In this document: positions 33,305-44,121 of the stretch, in pieces
How positions within the stretch are numbered: the first letter of the stretch is position 1
Layout of the letters: every line of letters starts with the position of its first letter
The notes under the pieces: generated by a model
Seen by the model: only the letters and a program-made list of their open reading frames with translations
Database searches by the model: none
What the model was told of the DNA's origin: nothing
Translations under genes and position numbers: made by a program
DNA from: Scilla litardierei
Lineage: Eukaryota; Streptophyta; Magnoliopsida; Asparagales; Asparagaceae
Assembly: GCA_030789695.1 (NCBI GenBank)
Contig: CM061142.1
Span: 45,555,375-45,619,374, forward strand
DNA: 64,000 bases
Direction: 5' to 3'

Positions 33305-34009
33305 TTATACCTGCATGGGGAGGGGACTCATATCAAAATTTTCAAATTGTAAACCATAAGAGTTACCTTCCGTGGTGCAAGTTGTCGATGATGTATGAGA
33401 CACGACTTCTTCACCCCAAAAAGTAGAAGTGGTTGGCGGAAATGGAAGTGGTGAATCCATCTGGCCCTGGGTTACCGTGGAATTCTCCATCAATAACTCA
33501 AGGATATACTTCTGAGATGGAGATGAAGGTGGTGGTATTGTCGGGGCTTGATTTATAAAGGAATTCGCCACAAACAACTCAAGATCGGTCTTAGGTGGTG
33601 GTAGTGAAAGTGGTGGAGTCATTTGACCTTGGTTTAAAATATTCTCCTCTAATAATAATTCAAGGTCTGACATCGGTGGGTGGAGTGGTGATGGAAGTGG
33701 AGGTGATATCTAGTGCATTTGAGCTGCAATGGAGTTTTCCAAGAATAATTCAAGGCTCGATCTCGGTGGAGGATGGGGTGTGGAAATTTGGGGGTAAGGA
33801 TGGGAGGGTTCTTGATGTTGGTCGTAGGTATATGAGTGCGGGGTGTAGGGTTGGGCACTGAATTGGCAATGGTTGGCCGCATGTCCCTGCATCCCACAAG
33901 CTTCGCAAACTGTCATGACCTGCGGATAATTCTTATATCCCCCCATTTGAGCACCGTATGGCATGTAAGCATCAAAATTTCCGATGTATGATCCATCGGG
34001 CATCCACAT
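33305..34009 (-). pseudogene. gag: X gag-like protein: zinc knuckle plus four repeats, one stop
   Basis: ATG at 34009 starts MWMPDGSYIGNF. A CCHC knuckle follows (CEACGMQGHAANHC, about residues 35-48), the position and style of Athila/Tat Gag C-termini. After a Tyr/His/Pro-rich part come four imperfect repeats of 27-30 residues, each with a core like SLELFLENSIAAQ, DLELLLEENILNQGQM, DLELFVANSFINQ or ILELLMENSTVTQGQM, followed by a Pro-rich spacer. A TAG at 33707-33709 splits repeat 1. The capsid domain is absent, so this would be only the C-terminal portion of a Gag. The frame closes at 33305. Confidence 0.7.
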
Positions 34010-34204
34010 AATTCACTTGACAAACAAAAATTTTGGCTACGACAAGCGCGTCAGTGGTACAAAGAATATCACAAATTTACAATGGTGGTACGGAAAGAAT
34101 CTGTTTATTGAAATTTTTATAATTTTTGGGTAAAATGCAGTCTGGCGACCGCGTTCATGAGCTAGTCTCAGGGATTACCGGGTCCTAAAATAACAAGCGC
34201 GTTG

Positions 34205-34223
34205 TCTCCCGGCAACGGTGCCA
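34205..34223 (-). promoter_or_regulatory. X primer-binding site (tRNA-Asp type)
   Basis: Minus strand TGGCACCGTTGCCGGGAGA, 7 nt from the 5' LTR. The intact form complements the 3' end of tRNA-Asp (CCCCGGCAACGGCGCCA). The CG-to-CA change fits deamination. Confidence 0.7.
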
Positions 34224-35378
34224 TAGAGCTTGACGTCCCCCCAGTTTGCGATCTTGCAAGTGTGCAATATGATGGGGGATACCCAATTTAAAATATTTAT
34301 ACCGCAAGCGCACGGTGTTGTAGTGTGGCTTGGGGGTCGAACACAGGGAGGCGTGGTTGTGCTTGTGTCAGAAAGGAACCAATTCACTATGGGGATGAGC
34401 TAGCCCGATTCGATGGATGGGTTGTCACGAAATGTAGATACGAGGTTAAACAGTATAAAGGGAAACCCGGGACTTCGGTATCCACCCTATCATGTGTTCT
34501 CGCTATTACGACCAACGGATAGGATAACGATCGAAATTAGGGTTTAGTGGTGAGACGTTGTCTCTAAGAGTGATACCAGCATCCCATGGGCCCGATATTC
34601 CGGTCGGTGCCCAGGATGATATGCCGGACTACCCGGGTTCGGTCAGTGGGCATTCCCATATCCATTAACACTGACCGACTCCGGGAGCACTAAGCTCGCA
34701 ATGATAACTCCCAACATCTTGTCCTGCCGCTCCCACGTGCAAGGATTCGATGTCTACGCTAAGGGCTTGCGATATGGCTAGGGAGTCAACTGCCAAGTTT
34801 ATTACCCATTGGCCCAACGGTCAAAGGCGGTCTTTTTACCGTCGATGACAATAAAACACCCAGCGTAACCAATAGATTCCTATTTCCTATCGATATCCTA
34901 GTCCTATGGATGCATTAGGGAGAACCCACGAAGGGGTTTCCATCAAAATCCCAGATTAGGGAACTACTCACACATTATAGCTAAAAATCGATCTAAATGA
35001 AAATCGACCGTTAAAAACATAATCAGGCAATTGAAATACGGTAGTAGTAATGCAATTAAGATAATATCAAAGTTTCATAAAGATCAGAATACTTACAAAT
35101 AAAGATAAAATTCCAATCGTCACAATAGGGAAAAAAGACAGAAAATACACAACTCTCGTTTCTGAAAACCTAGGGCTTCTATATATAGAAAACGACGTCA
35201 CCCGATCGGTTGAAGAATCACCTGATCGGGTGAGCTGCTACGTGCTTAGGCTGCAGTCTTCAGAAACTTCACCCGGTCACATGACACGATCGGTTGGCGC
35301 AAGCGACTCGCCGTTTGGATCTTGCGGTCGTCGGGTGAACCGATCGGTTGATAAATCAACCGATCAGTTGGAAACGTC

Positions 35379-35907
35379 TGTAGGATCCTGTCAAAATAAT
35401 GACGTTAGGATCGAATAATAAAGTAGAGACTTACGTTTGCGTGCGTGGCACCGTAATCTCTTAACTTTGCCCTCGGATTCGCCACAACGGTCGATACTTC
35501 GTCACGGAGGATCGAAGCAGAGTTTCACCGTCTAAATCTCTATTTAGAAGAGGATTTTAATGGAAGGGAGAAGAAGAACACAAGTTGCCTTATGCAAACT
35601 TATGGCATGGTTAGATTGGTGTAAAAGGCATACCCTTGGGTCCTATTTATAGGATTTAGGGGCAGTTATTGTAGGAAATAATCAATTATAAGCTTATTAG
35701 CCTATATTAGCCCTTTTACTTATCCTCTTCTTCATTCACTTATCGAGTGCCTTTATGCACTTATAAAGTGACTTTTTCCACTTATCGAGTGGTTCTTTTC
35801 ACACGAGAAAAGGTTCCCTTCGTGCACGCTTTTGTGCACGTGACATCTGAGGTCCGTATACCCTCATACATCCCTCATGGGTGTATTCATGTCGTCCATA
35901 TCCAACA
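35379..35907 (-). repeat. 3' LTR of copia N
   Basis: TGTAGGATCC...CATATCCAACA, 529 bp, with a CCTATTTATAGG promoter-like segment near 35642. It pairs with 42223-42752. Confidence 0.93.
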
Positions 35908-36926
35908 TTTCACACTCACACTTGAGGGGATTATAAGGAAACATCTTTCCTTTAACTCTTCTGTTTATCATACCGAGAAATAGGCCGTGTGACCGTGATG
36001 CGCATAGAGTCTGCTGTTGTGCACTTGTTAGAGATACACAACACCCCTCGAGGTGCAAAGTTGAGTAGATCAACACAGGCTTTACCCGAGATTATTTCTT
36101 CACATTTCTTATACTTTATATTCAACAATTGAATCCCATCTGGATTACAATTGGCTAGCCAGCTTTGAATCTCTAAAGTCCAAATATGAATATGAAATTA
36201 ATCTTCCTCTTCTTGCGATCCTTTTGATCTTGACTTGACTTGCTTTTCTAACATGCCCCGCCGGACCGAATTGACCATAGTCCATAAGCAACATGCTAAG
36301 ATAGCAATCACCCAGTCAAATCTAAAGGAACCAATTAGAGTCCATAAGGGTAATGAGTTAAGACCCATGTGGTCTTTGGGTCTCACATAATAGTAAACAC
36401 AATTACTATTCTAACCCAATGGTCAAAATGCATACGTAGTAAGAATACGTATTACAACATCACTCCTTTCCCAGGGAGCATATGTCTTAATGATGTTGTA
36501 AGGATGATAACCAGACACCACAATGTCTGACTTTGAGTCCCTTTTACTACTCAAATAATCTTCTGGACCCACATCCCGCATAAGACAGATAGGATTTCAA
36601 AAAAATCCTCTTAGATCTTTTGAAAGCATCCATATGATAAAGATCTTTCATACGACCATTTTGTTTTAAGTCATGACTCTAAATCGTCCGTCTGACGATT
36701 TTGACTTTAAATAGGTCTCATCTTTATTTTATCCGTCTGATAGAATAAAGGCGGTTGCTCATGTGAGAGAGCCAACCTTAATCTGTCCGACATACTAGAA
36801 AGTATAGCTGAGATGTCAAAAATGTACACAAACATTTCTTAAAAAATTCATATACAATATTGAAAAGAACTTATTCTTTTATTAAATTTGATCATTTACA
36901 GACATGGGAATTTACATTGGTACAAC
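35908..36926 (-). other. Copia N 3' untranslated region
   Basis: About 1 kb between the pol stop and the 3' LTR with no supported gene. The purine run beside the LTR is poor (minus strand AGTGTGAGTGTGAAA). Confidence 0.55.
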
Positions 36927-39900
36927 TCAGCTCTTACGCAATCCTTGAGATGATAAGTGTTTGTAAAACACATCTCTGGGGATCGCCTTCGTAAGCGGAT
37001 CCGCTATCATCTCATGCATAGATATGTACCTTATGTCTACCTTCTTGGTCTTATCATAGTCTTTTGCAAATTTGTAGCGGATATCTATGTGTTTGGTCTT
37101 ACAATGGAATTTAGGATCTTTGACATAGGCTATAGATGCTTGACTGTCGTTGTGTCTAGGTACATCACCTGAGTCACTTGCATCAATTAGCCTGTCTAAG
37201 AACTTCCTAAGCCAAACAGCCTCTTGGACTGCCATGCTAAATGCTACAAACTCGGCTTTCATAGTTGAAAGTGCGATGCAGGATTGTTTCTTGCTACTCC
37301 AGGATATTGCACCAGATCCCAGTAGAAAAACATATCCTGAGGTCGATCGTCGCTCATCAAGATCACCCGCCCAATCAGCATCAGTGTAGCCTTCGAGCCT
37401 CAAGGCATCTCCTTGATAGCATAAATCATAGTCTGCAGTTCCTTTAAGATACCGCATTATCCTCTTAACCGCTTTCCAGTGTACTTGCCCTGGGTTGGAT
37501 TGGTAACGACTTACCATTCCAACGGCAAAACAGATGTCCGGTCTTGTACACATCATAGCGTACATAAGACTACCAACTGCACTGGAATATGGAACTTTTT
37601 CCATAATTTCCTTCTCCTTTTGGTTCTTTGGACACGATTTCAAACATAAATTATCGCATTTGCTTATAGGAGTATCAATGGACTTGCAGTCCTGCATATT
37701 AAAACGTTCGAGAACCTTCTTTATATAAGTCTCTTGTGAAAGAGAAAGAAGTTTCTTTGAACGATCCCTTGAAATCTTAACTCCAAGTATATATGCAGCT
37801 TCTCCCATGTCTTTCATCTCAAAAACTGATGAAAGCCAAGCATTGATATCCATCACAAAGCCCTTGTCATTTCCGGCTATTAAAATGTCATCTACATATA
37901 GAGACATAATAACATACTTGCTTTTAATCCTCTTGACATATACACAGTTATCTTCATCAAGCATGGTAAAACCATTTGATAAGACAACTTCTTGAAATCG
38001 TATATACCATTGCCTCGAGGATTGTTTAATACCATATATGGACTTACGAAGTTTACAAACCTTATGTTCGTTTCCTTCTTTTACAAACCCTGTTGGTTGT
38101 TCCATATAGATCTCCTCGTCCAATTCTCCATTGAGAAAGGCAGTCTTTACATCCATTTGAAGTAATTCGAGGTCTAAGCAAGCTACCATGGCCAGAATCA
38201 AACGAATTGAGGTAAAACGCACAACAGGTGAGAAGGTCTCTTCGTAGTCTATCCCTTCCTGTTGCGTAAAACCTTTCGCGACAAGGCGAGCTTTATATCT
38301 GTCTATAGAGCCATCGGCCTTATGCTTGATCTTGAGAACCCATTTGTTCCCAATAGCTCTATGTCCTCTGGGTAAGTCAACCAGGTCCCAGACTTGGTTA
38401 ACTTTCATGGATTCTAACTCCTCCTTCATCGCTTCCATCCATTTGTCTTTAGTAGGGCATAATACGGCCTGTTTGAAAGTAGCAGGCTCGTCATCTTCTT
38501 GTAGTAAAGTCATAAATGTTTGTGGAAATTCATCCTCAAATCTTAGAGGAGCTAACCTTGTACGACTACTACGTCGTATTTGAGATTCTTCAAGTCCTTG
38601 TTGACTCGAATTTAGATCAATTCTAATATCACTCCCACTTGGAATGTCGTTAGAATTGCTCCCACTTGGATCATTATTCCCGTATGGAATAGGATTAGTA
38701 TCATTCGTATCATTCATTGGTGAAGTTTGAAACGCATTTTCGTCTTCACCAAGAATTCTCCCACTCGAATGAGGTAATCCTTCTTGATCATTAATCTCAA
38801 ATAGAGATAAGTCCTGACTTATCTCGCCCTGTCTTGGAAACTCATTTTCCAAGAAAGTGACATCCCTCGACTCAAACTCAATTAGACCTCCATTGTCTTC
38901 CTGACTAACGAAAACATAGCCTTTGGAGTTTTCTGCGTATCGTATAAAGATACATTTCCTTCCCCTTGGCCCAAGTTTGCCATACTTAAGGGAGGAAATA
39001 TGTGCGTAGGATGCACATCCCCAAGGTTTTAAAATGTTTAAGTCAGGAGACTTTTGGTTCCACAACTCATAAGAAGTGGAGCTAACTGATTTCGAGGGTA
39101 CGCGGTTCAAAATGAAAGTGGCCGTTAATAATGCATCACCCCAAAAGGTGATTGGCAAGTTAGCTTGCGCCATCATTGAACGGACCATTTCCATTAAAGT
39201 CCTATTCCTCCTTTCAGCAACACCATTTTGTTGAGGAGTATAAGGCATAGTTACCTGATGTACTATGCCCTTTTCATCACAAAGTTCATTAAAACTTGTT
39301 GATTGATATTCACCGCCCCTATCGGTTCGCAAGACCTTAATCTTGCGATCTAATTGATTCTCCACTAAACTCATATAGTTTTTAAAGCAGGTTAATGCTT
39401 CACTTTTGTGGGATATCAAATAGATATGTCTGAATCGGGTGAAATCATCAATAAAAGTGATGAAATAGGACTTTCCGTGCCTTGTCTTGACATTCATCGG
39501 ACCACATATGTCCGAATGGATGAGCTGTAATGGAACCTCAGCCCTTGTGCCGGTTCCAAACGGCTTGTGACAAGATTTCCCCACAAGGCAATGTTCGCAG
39601 GTCGACATATCGACCTTTGAAACATTGGATAGAAAGCCACGTTTGGCAAGTCTATCCATACGCGTTGGTCTAATATGACCAAGCCTTGCGTGCCAACAAA
39701 TTATATCAGACTCATAAGTCGAAGAATTTGCAACAAGGAAATTTTCATTACAATTAGAGGAATCATACATTGTATTTAATACAATAAATCCTTTAAATAC
39801 ATACCCAGAACCAATTAGAGTATTATTACAACACAAGTCCACTTTATAATTTTGAAAGAACCAGCTATAACCAAGACCCATTAACACGACCACAGATATT

Positions 39901-40112
39901 ATATTCCTTCGAATATCTGGAGTGAAGAGAACATCATGAAGTAGGAGAGTGCGGCCGTTGTCCAAGACTAGCTTGCAAGTCCCAATGCCTTTCACTTCAA
40001 CACGTGTGTTGTTTCCTACATAGATCCACTTCGTTCCTTGGGGTATCCGGTGATACTCCACGAAGGACCGTCTGTCCCTTGCTATGTGGTCAGTGGCACC
40101 TGAATCAATTAT
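36927..40112 (-). CDS. pol: Copia N Pol (protease, integrase, RT, RNase H), long open frame
   Basis: Protease IIDSGATDHIA is encoded just below 40112; the codon before it is a TAG (40113-40115) where Trp is usual. Integrase has H-x4-H...C-x2-C (HARLGHIRPTRM...CEHCLVGK), then LIHSDICGP, LRTDRGGEYQS and TPQQNGVAERRNRT, so the DDE residues are present. RT has LDLELLQMDVKTAFLNGE and the intact active site SLYVDDILIAGN. RNase H has YTDADWAGD and KTKHIDIRYKF and ends at 36927. The frame is unbroken over 1044 codons from the Met at 40061. It would need read-through or a gag supply to act. This is the best-preserved pol in the window. Confidence 0.92.
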   Translation of the reverse strand: MIDSGATDHIARDRRSFVEYHRIPQGTKWIYVGNNTRVEVKGIGTCKLVLDNGRTLLLHDVLFTPDIRRNIISVVVLMGLGYSWFFQNYKVDLCCNNTLIGSGYVFKGFIVLNTMYDSSNCNENFLVANSSTYESDIICWHARLGHIRPTRMDRLAKRGFLSNVSKVDMSTCEHCLVGKSCHKPFGTGTRAEVPLQLIHSDICGPMNVKTRHGKSYFITFIDDFTRFRHIYLISHKSEALTCFKNYMSLVENQLDRKIKVLRTDRGGEYQSTSFNELCDEKGIVHQVTMPYTPQQNGVAERRNRTLMEMVRSMMAQANLPITFWGDALLTATFILNRVPSKSVSSTSYELWNQKSPDLNILKPWGCASYAHISSLKYGKLGPRGRKCIFIRYAENSKGYVFVSQEDNGGLIEFESRDVTFLENEFPRQGEISQDLSLFEINDQEGLPHSSGRILGEDENAFQTSPMNDTNDTNPIPYGNNDPSGSNSNDIPSGSDIRIDLNSSQQGLEESQIRRSSRTRLAPLRFEDEFPQTFMTLLQEDDEPATFKQAVLCPTKDKWMEAMKEELESMKVNQVWDLVDLPRGHRAIGNKWVLKIKHKADGSIDRYKARLVAKGFTQQEGIDYEETFSPVVRFTSIRLILAMVACLDLELLQMDVKTAFLNGELDEEIYMEQPTGFVKEGNEHKVCKLRKSIYGIKQSSRQWYIRFQEVVLSNGFTMLDEDNCVYVKRIKSKYVIMSLYVDDILIAGNDKGFVMDINAWLSSVFEMKDMGEAAYILGVKISRDRSKKLLSLSQETYIKKVLERFNMQDCKSIDTPISKCDNLCLKSCPKNQKEKEIMEKVPYSSAVGSLMYAMMCTRPDICFAVGMVSRYQSNPGQVHWKAVKRIMRYLKGTADYDLCYQGDALRLEGYTDADWAGDLDERRSTSGYVFLLGSGAISWSSKKQSCIALSTMKAEFVAFSMAVQEAVWLRKFLDRLIDASDSGDVPRHNDSQASIAYVKDPKFHCKTKHIDIRYKFAKDYDKTKKVDIRYISMHEMIADPLTKAIPRDVFYKHLSSQGLRKS

Positions 40113-40188
40113 CTAAAATGGATTAGATTCTACAAGAAATATTGAACTAGAAACACATATGTGACTAGCATTACAAGTCACCTCGTCG

Positions 40189-40755
40189 CCTGAAGTTCTT
40201 GATGCTCTCATTGTGAGTGAGATGCATCTTCATTTGGTCCCACCCATTTGGTAGGGAACGTATGACTGCTTGGATTTGTTGCTCATCAGTGAGCACATGA
40301 CCTGCATCCTTTAACTCTGAGATAAGATTCGCCATATGTCGCAGATGTTTCCCCATGGAATGATCTGGACGTTTCTTGTATGAATCGAATCTTATAGTTA
40401 AGGCGCGAAGTTTGGACACCGATGTGCCACCAAACTTCTACTCTAGCTTGGACCATATGTCCATGGCTAGGTCATGCTCTCGGAAGATGCGCATTATGTC
40501 ATCTGCCATACTGGACAATAACGTAATGCGGGCTATCTTGTTCTTCCGAGACCAAGCATCAAAAGCTTCCTTGTCCCGTTTGTGTTGGGCCGTAGTGCCC
40601 AATTCGGGTTCAATCATTACGTTCTTTAGAGTTTCAAGCACTTCTTGCTCCTCCAGAATGTACTGTATTTTAAGGGACCATAGTTTGTAATTATCGCCGT
40701 TGAGTTTTTCACCTCTGTTTAACTCAGCGACGATATTCTTTGAAGCGGAAGACAT
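40189..40755 (-). pseudogene. gag: Copia N Gag, internal stop and nucleocapsid deletion
   Basis: ATG at 40755 opens MSSASKNIVAELNRGEKLNG, then DNYKLWSLKIQYIL typical of copia Gag. A TAG at 40435-40437 follows DIWSKLE. The frame goes on through HSMGKHLRHMANLISELKDAG and AVIRSLPNGWDQMK, then jumps at about 40189 from the HNESIKNF region into the sequence just upstream of protease (EVTCNASHICVSSS) in another frame. The basic region and CCHC knuckle usually found between them are gone, so a deletion removed the nucleocapsid. The capsid part alone cannot package RNA normally. Confidence 0.85.
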
Positions 40756-42206
40756 TTTACTTTTAAAATGCTGCAAAAGACACAAAACCGAAGGTTTGAT
40801 CAAAAACATTGCATTAAAAATTCTTAAAATATTATTCCCACTTGAAATGATAAAAGAATATCCCATTTGGATAGTTCTAATTTCAACTCCCACTTGGAAT
40901 GATATTTATAATTTGATAAGTTACTTTCGAAAAATATTGAAGATGTTACTCTAGAATCGGAAAGGTCACTACATTTCCAATCACCATCTAGAGTAACTTT
41001 CAATATTTCCGCATCACTTTATCAAATAATAGTACTCTTATAGTACTTTGCAGCGGAAAAGCGTTTTTGAAAACGTATTTGTCAAAATGTGTATTTTAAC
41101 CTAGTACCCTTATGATACTATCGAAATATTCGGCAATCACTGGCCATTGCCGGGGTTGAGCCGTTGCCGTGCCAAGGCCGGATCCCCATTGAGGGGATTT
41201 TTCTGCAAGCCACCGTCGCCGGCTCCCGTATGGATCCAAGCGCTCCCCTTCTGCAGGGGAATTTGCCGCAGAGTACTGCCGTCGGACCCGTAAGGGTTGT
41301 TTATGCAAGCCACCGCCATGCAAGTTACCCCCTTTCAGTCCCGTAAGCCCCCCCATCAAAAAAAACTGGGTCAACCGGGGCTCGGCACTGGCCGAGGCCA
41401 GGGCAGGCCTCGGCCTGGCCCTGGCCACTGCCAGGGCTAGCTTTGGCCTGGCCGAGGCCGGCCAGGGCCCCCAGGCCGAGGCCTGGCCTCGGCCAGAGGC
41501 CTGCTCTGGCCTGGCCGAGCTCGGCCAGGGCCCCCTGGCCCTGGCCTGGCCTCGGCCAGAGGCCGGCCACAGCCGGCCATGCCTTAGCCTCAGCCAGAGG
41601 CTGGCCAAGGCCGGCCATGGCCCTTTTTGGCCTTGGCCATGGCCGGCCTCCCCTTTTCATGGGGTTGGCCGCACACACTCCCCCCCGACGGGGTAGTTTT
41701 CGTTGTCATTTGGCCGTAGCCAACCCCCTCCGCATGGGGAGGGGGGATGCATAGCCTCCATGGCCCATATGGCCATGGTGATCATGCACCAACGGTCATC
41801 TTCTCCGATGGGAATAACAACCATCTTCTTCTCCGATGAGACACCCGTTCGTCGAGAAAGTAGTTATTCTCTAATGGCCGTGTGCCAAAATGAAAAAATA
41901 ACATACTCTAAAGTTCGCAAACTACATGCTCTACATGAAGAGAGCACCCATTCTCAATTGAATGGAGACTCAGCATCCATGAAGAGTGCGAGCTTGGCTA
42001 TATGAACGGTCGGTTCTTCCCGTCACGGAGAGTTCCTGCCATATCCGTAATGACAGAAGACCCTAACGTGAAAAGAACAACCGCTGCGTTCTCTCCATCA
42101 CGAAGCGTTCCTACCATATCCATAATGGTAGGATACCCATTCGTGAAAAAGACAACGCCTCGTTCATCGGTTCGACGGGGCGACGGTTTGACTGGGGCGA
42201 ACCCGT
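40756..42206 (-). promoter_or_regulatory. Copia N leader with GC-rich GGCC block and a 73-bp repeat
   Basis: No convincing gene. About 41375-41660 is dense in CTGGCC, GAGGCC and GGCCA words, a low-complexity, highly palindromic block. About 42011-42160 holds two copies of a roughly 73-bp repeat (CGTCACGGAGAGTTCCTGCC and CATCACGAAGCGTTCCTACC begin the two). Frames here on either strand follow the repeats and start at non-ATG codons. Confidence 0.6.
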
Positions 42207-42221
42207 ATGGCTCTGATACCA
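42207..42221 (-). promoter_or_regulatory. Copia N primer-binding site, tRNA-iMet
   Basis: Minus strand TGGTATCAGAGCCAT, 1 nt from the 5' LTR, complements the 3' end of initiator tRNA-Met, the usual plant copia primer. Confidence 0.92.
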
Positions 42222-42222
42222 A

Positions 42223-42752
42223 TGTAGGATCCTGTCAAAACAATGACATTAGGATCGAATAATAAAGTAGAGACTTACGTTTGCGTACGCGGCACCGTAA
42301 TCTCTGAACTTTGCCCTCGGATTCGCCACAACGGTCGATACTTCGTCACGGAGGATCGAAGCAGAGTTTCACCGTCTAAATCTCTATTTAGAAGAGGATT
42401 ATAATGGAAGGGAGAAGAAGAACACAAGTTGCCTTATGCAAACTTATGGCATGGTTAGATTGGTGTAAAAGGCATACCCTTGGGTCCTATTTATAGGCTT
42501 TAGGGGCAGTTATTGTAGGAAATAACCAATTATAAGCTTATTAGCCTATATTAGCCCTTTTACTTATCCTCTTCTTCATTCACTTATCGAGTGCCTTTAT
42601 GCACTTATAAAATGACTTTTCCCACTTATCGAATGGTCCTTTTCACACGAGAAAAGGTTCCCTTCATGCACGCTTTCGTGCACGTGACATCTGAGGTCCG
42701 TATACCCTCATACATCCCCTCATGGGTGTATTCATGTCGTCCATATCCAACA
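42223..42752 (-). repeat. 5' LTR of copia N
   Basis: 530 bp, TGTAGGATCC...CATATCCAACA, followed by TSD ACGTC and then the rest of the X LTR. Confidence 0.93.
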
Positions 42753-43279
42753 ACGTCGCCCAAAAGATAGAAACTTGCGACGTTTTGGCACGGTCAGTTG
42801 GTCGTCGGGTGAGCTTTCCGGGTCGTCTCTTGGGGGAATTGGCTACAGATGAACTGATCGGATGAAGGTCACCCGATCGGTTGAAATTCAGCTTCAATTT
42901 CCCGAGAAGCCTGTTGGGCTGAACCGGTCGTCGAACCGGTCGGTTGATGCTCACATTGCTTCAGCTGCTGTCTGGGTCGTGCACGTGTGCATCACCCGAT
43001 CGGTTGGCTGTATCCTATCGATTGGGTGGGGGCTGAAAGATAGCAATCTTGGTCGTTTGACCCCTTGGATCACGCGTGACTCCTCCCGTCGCTCCGGGGA
43101 CTTATGATATCTTCGTTATGTGTCCCCTACGCGGGCAATCTCCTGCAAACACACAAAGACAACGAGAAGTGAAAAAAAACTAGAAAATGCGAGAAAATGG
43201 ATACGGGACGGCGGAAAATAATGGAAAAACACAAAGAAGACGTGCGTGAATATATAAAATATACACACACGTCATACAT

Positions 43280-43974
43280 CTGTACCATAAAGTATCGAAA
43301 TGGAAAAATTGATGGGTGAATTGGCCCACAAATGTCTCCATGTATTCTCTCCAAGAAGCCAGGAGACTCAAACCCCATTATCAGGTGGGATGGTCTCGTG
43401 ATTAATTTACCTTATAACAGGGGGGACAAGGAAAATCACCCTTTTGAAGAATCTTCATATTCTTCCAATTATGTCCACGAGATTGGTTTATGATACGATG
43501 CATCATTACCGATCCTGGGTGACCTAGTCTACAATGCCAGAGAATGAATTCTGGTGATGTAGAACACTGCTGGTGCTCTATCAGATTAGCTTCTATAGGT
43601 TGAATGTATGTTTAAAGGCCTGACGGGAGTCCTTTAAAACGTTATAGGATGGTATTAATACCATCCTTATGACGAATAACATACAATTATTCAATACTAT
43701 TTAAATCATCAGTTTCCAAGTAATATCCATTTAAACGGATGTCCTTGAAACTTAATAGATTTTTGTTTAATTTTGGAGAAAATAAAGAATCTTTTATTAT
43801 AACTTGCATTTGGTTTGGGAGCAATAGAATTGCTTCACCTGATCCTTCTATTATATTATTTAGTCCCGAAATTGCAGTGACGGGACCATTATAATTAATG
43901 ATGCTATTAAAATAGCATCTATCACGAAGGAACGTGTGCGTGTAGGCACTATCCACTTGGCATTCACAATTCAT
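43280..43974 (-). pseudogene. pol: Copia B protease and integrase N-terminal fragment
   Basis: On the minus strand, 43974 starts MNCECQVDSAYTHTFL (protease-like VDS), then SGEAILLLPNQMQVIIKD and LLSFKDIRLNGYYLET, paralleling copia A. The integrase zinc region (LWHCRLGHPGSVMMHRI... CPPCYK) and FLERIHGDICGPIHP follow to 43280, where element X interrupts. Frameshifts near 43690 and 43600 are visible. Confidence 0.85.
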
Positions 43975-44121
43975 CTCTAAAAAAGAATGTAAAATTTTTT
44001 ATGAAAAGTAAAACTACATTCGATTTATAACTAAGATAAAGGACATAATTAAAGATACATCAAAATATTAATGATAAAGGCTGAAAAGATGACTAAATTA
44101 GCTTTAGTCAAGGAGGTCGTT
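43975..44121 (-). other. Copia B gag-pol junction up to insertion of Y
   Basis: Short AT-rich stretch with no gene; the last five bases (44117-44121, TCGTT) are the left TSD of Y. Confidence 0.6.

Larger units (their letters stand above)
35379..42752 (-). mobile_element. Ty1/copia element N, 7.4 kb, nested in X
   Basis: TSD ACGTC at 35374-35378 and 42753-42757. LTRs of 529 and 530 bp differ at roughly 15 places by eye. Minus-strand order: 5' LTR, tRNA-iMet primer site, GC-rich leader, gag, pol, 3' LTR. The pol frame is open for 1044 residues but gag is damaged. Confidence 0.95.
29269..43274 (-). mobile_element. Tat-like non-autonomous gypsy element X (with copia N inside)
   Basis: TSD TACAT is at 29264-29268 and 43275-43279. 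LTRs are 29269-30911 and 34231-43274 (the latter interrupted by copia N). The primer site at 34223-34205 matches tRNA-Asp with CpG decay. The internal 3.3 kb encodes only a decayed gag-like protein with a zinc knuckle and no pol, so X depended on a helper. Tat/Athila affinity rests on the tRNA-Asp-type primer site, the AGCTTGGGGGA tract and the protein style. Confidence 0.85.
34231..43274 (-). repeat. 5' LTR of X, split by copia N
   Basis: The LTR pieces are 34231-35378 and 42758-43274; adding them gives 1665 bp, close to the left copy. The break carries N's TSD ACGTC. Confidence 0.88.

Noticed and set aside
41998..42222. Possible small leader protein in copia N made of two repeats
   Set aside because: The start is a non-ATG codon overlapping the primer-binding site, and the frame only mirrors a 73-bp DNA repeat.
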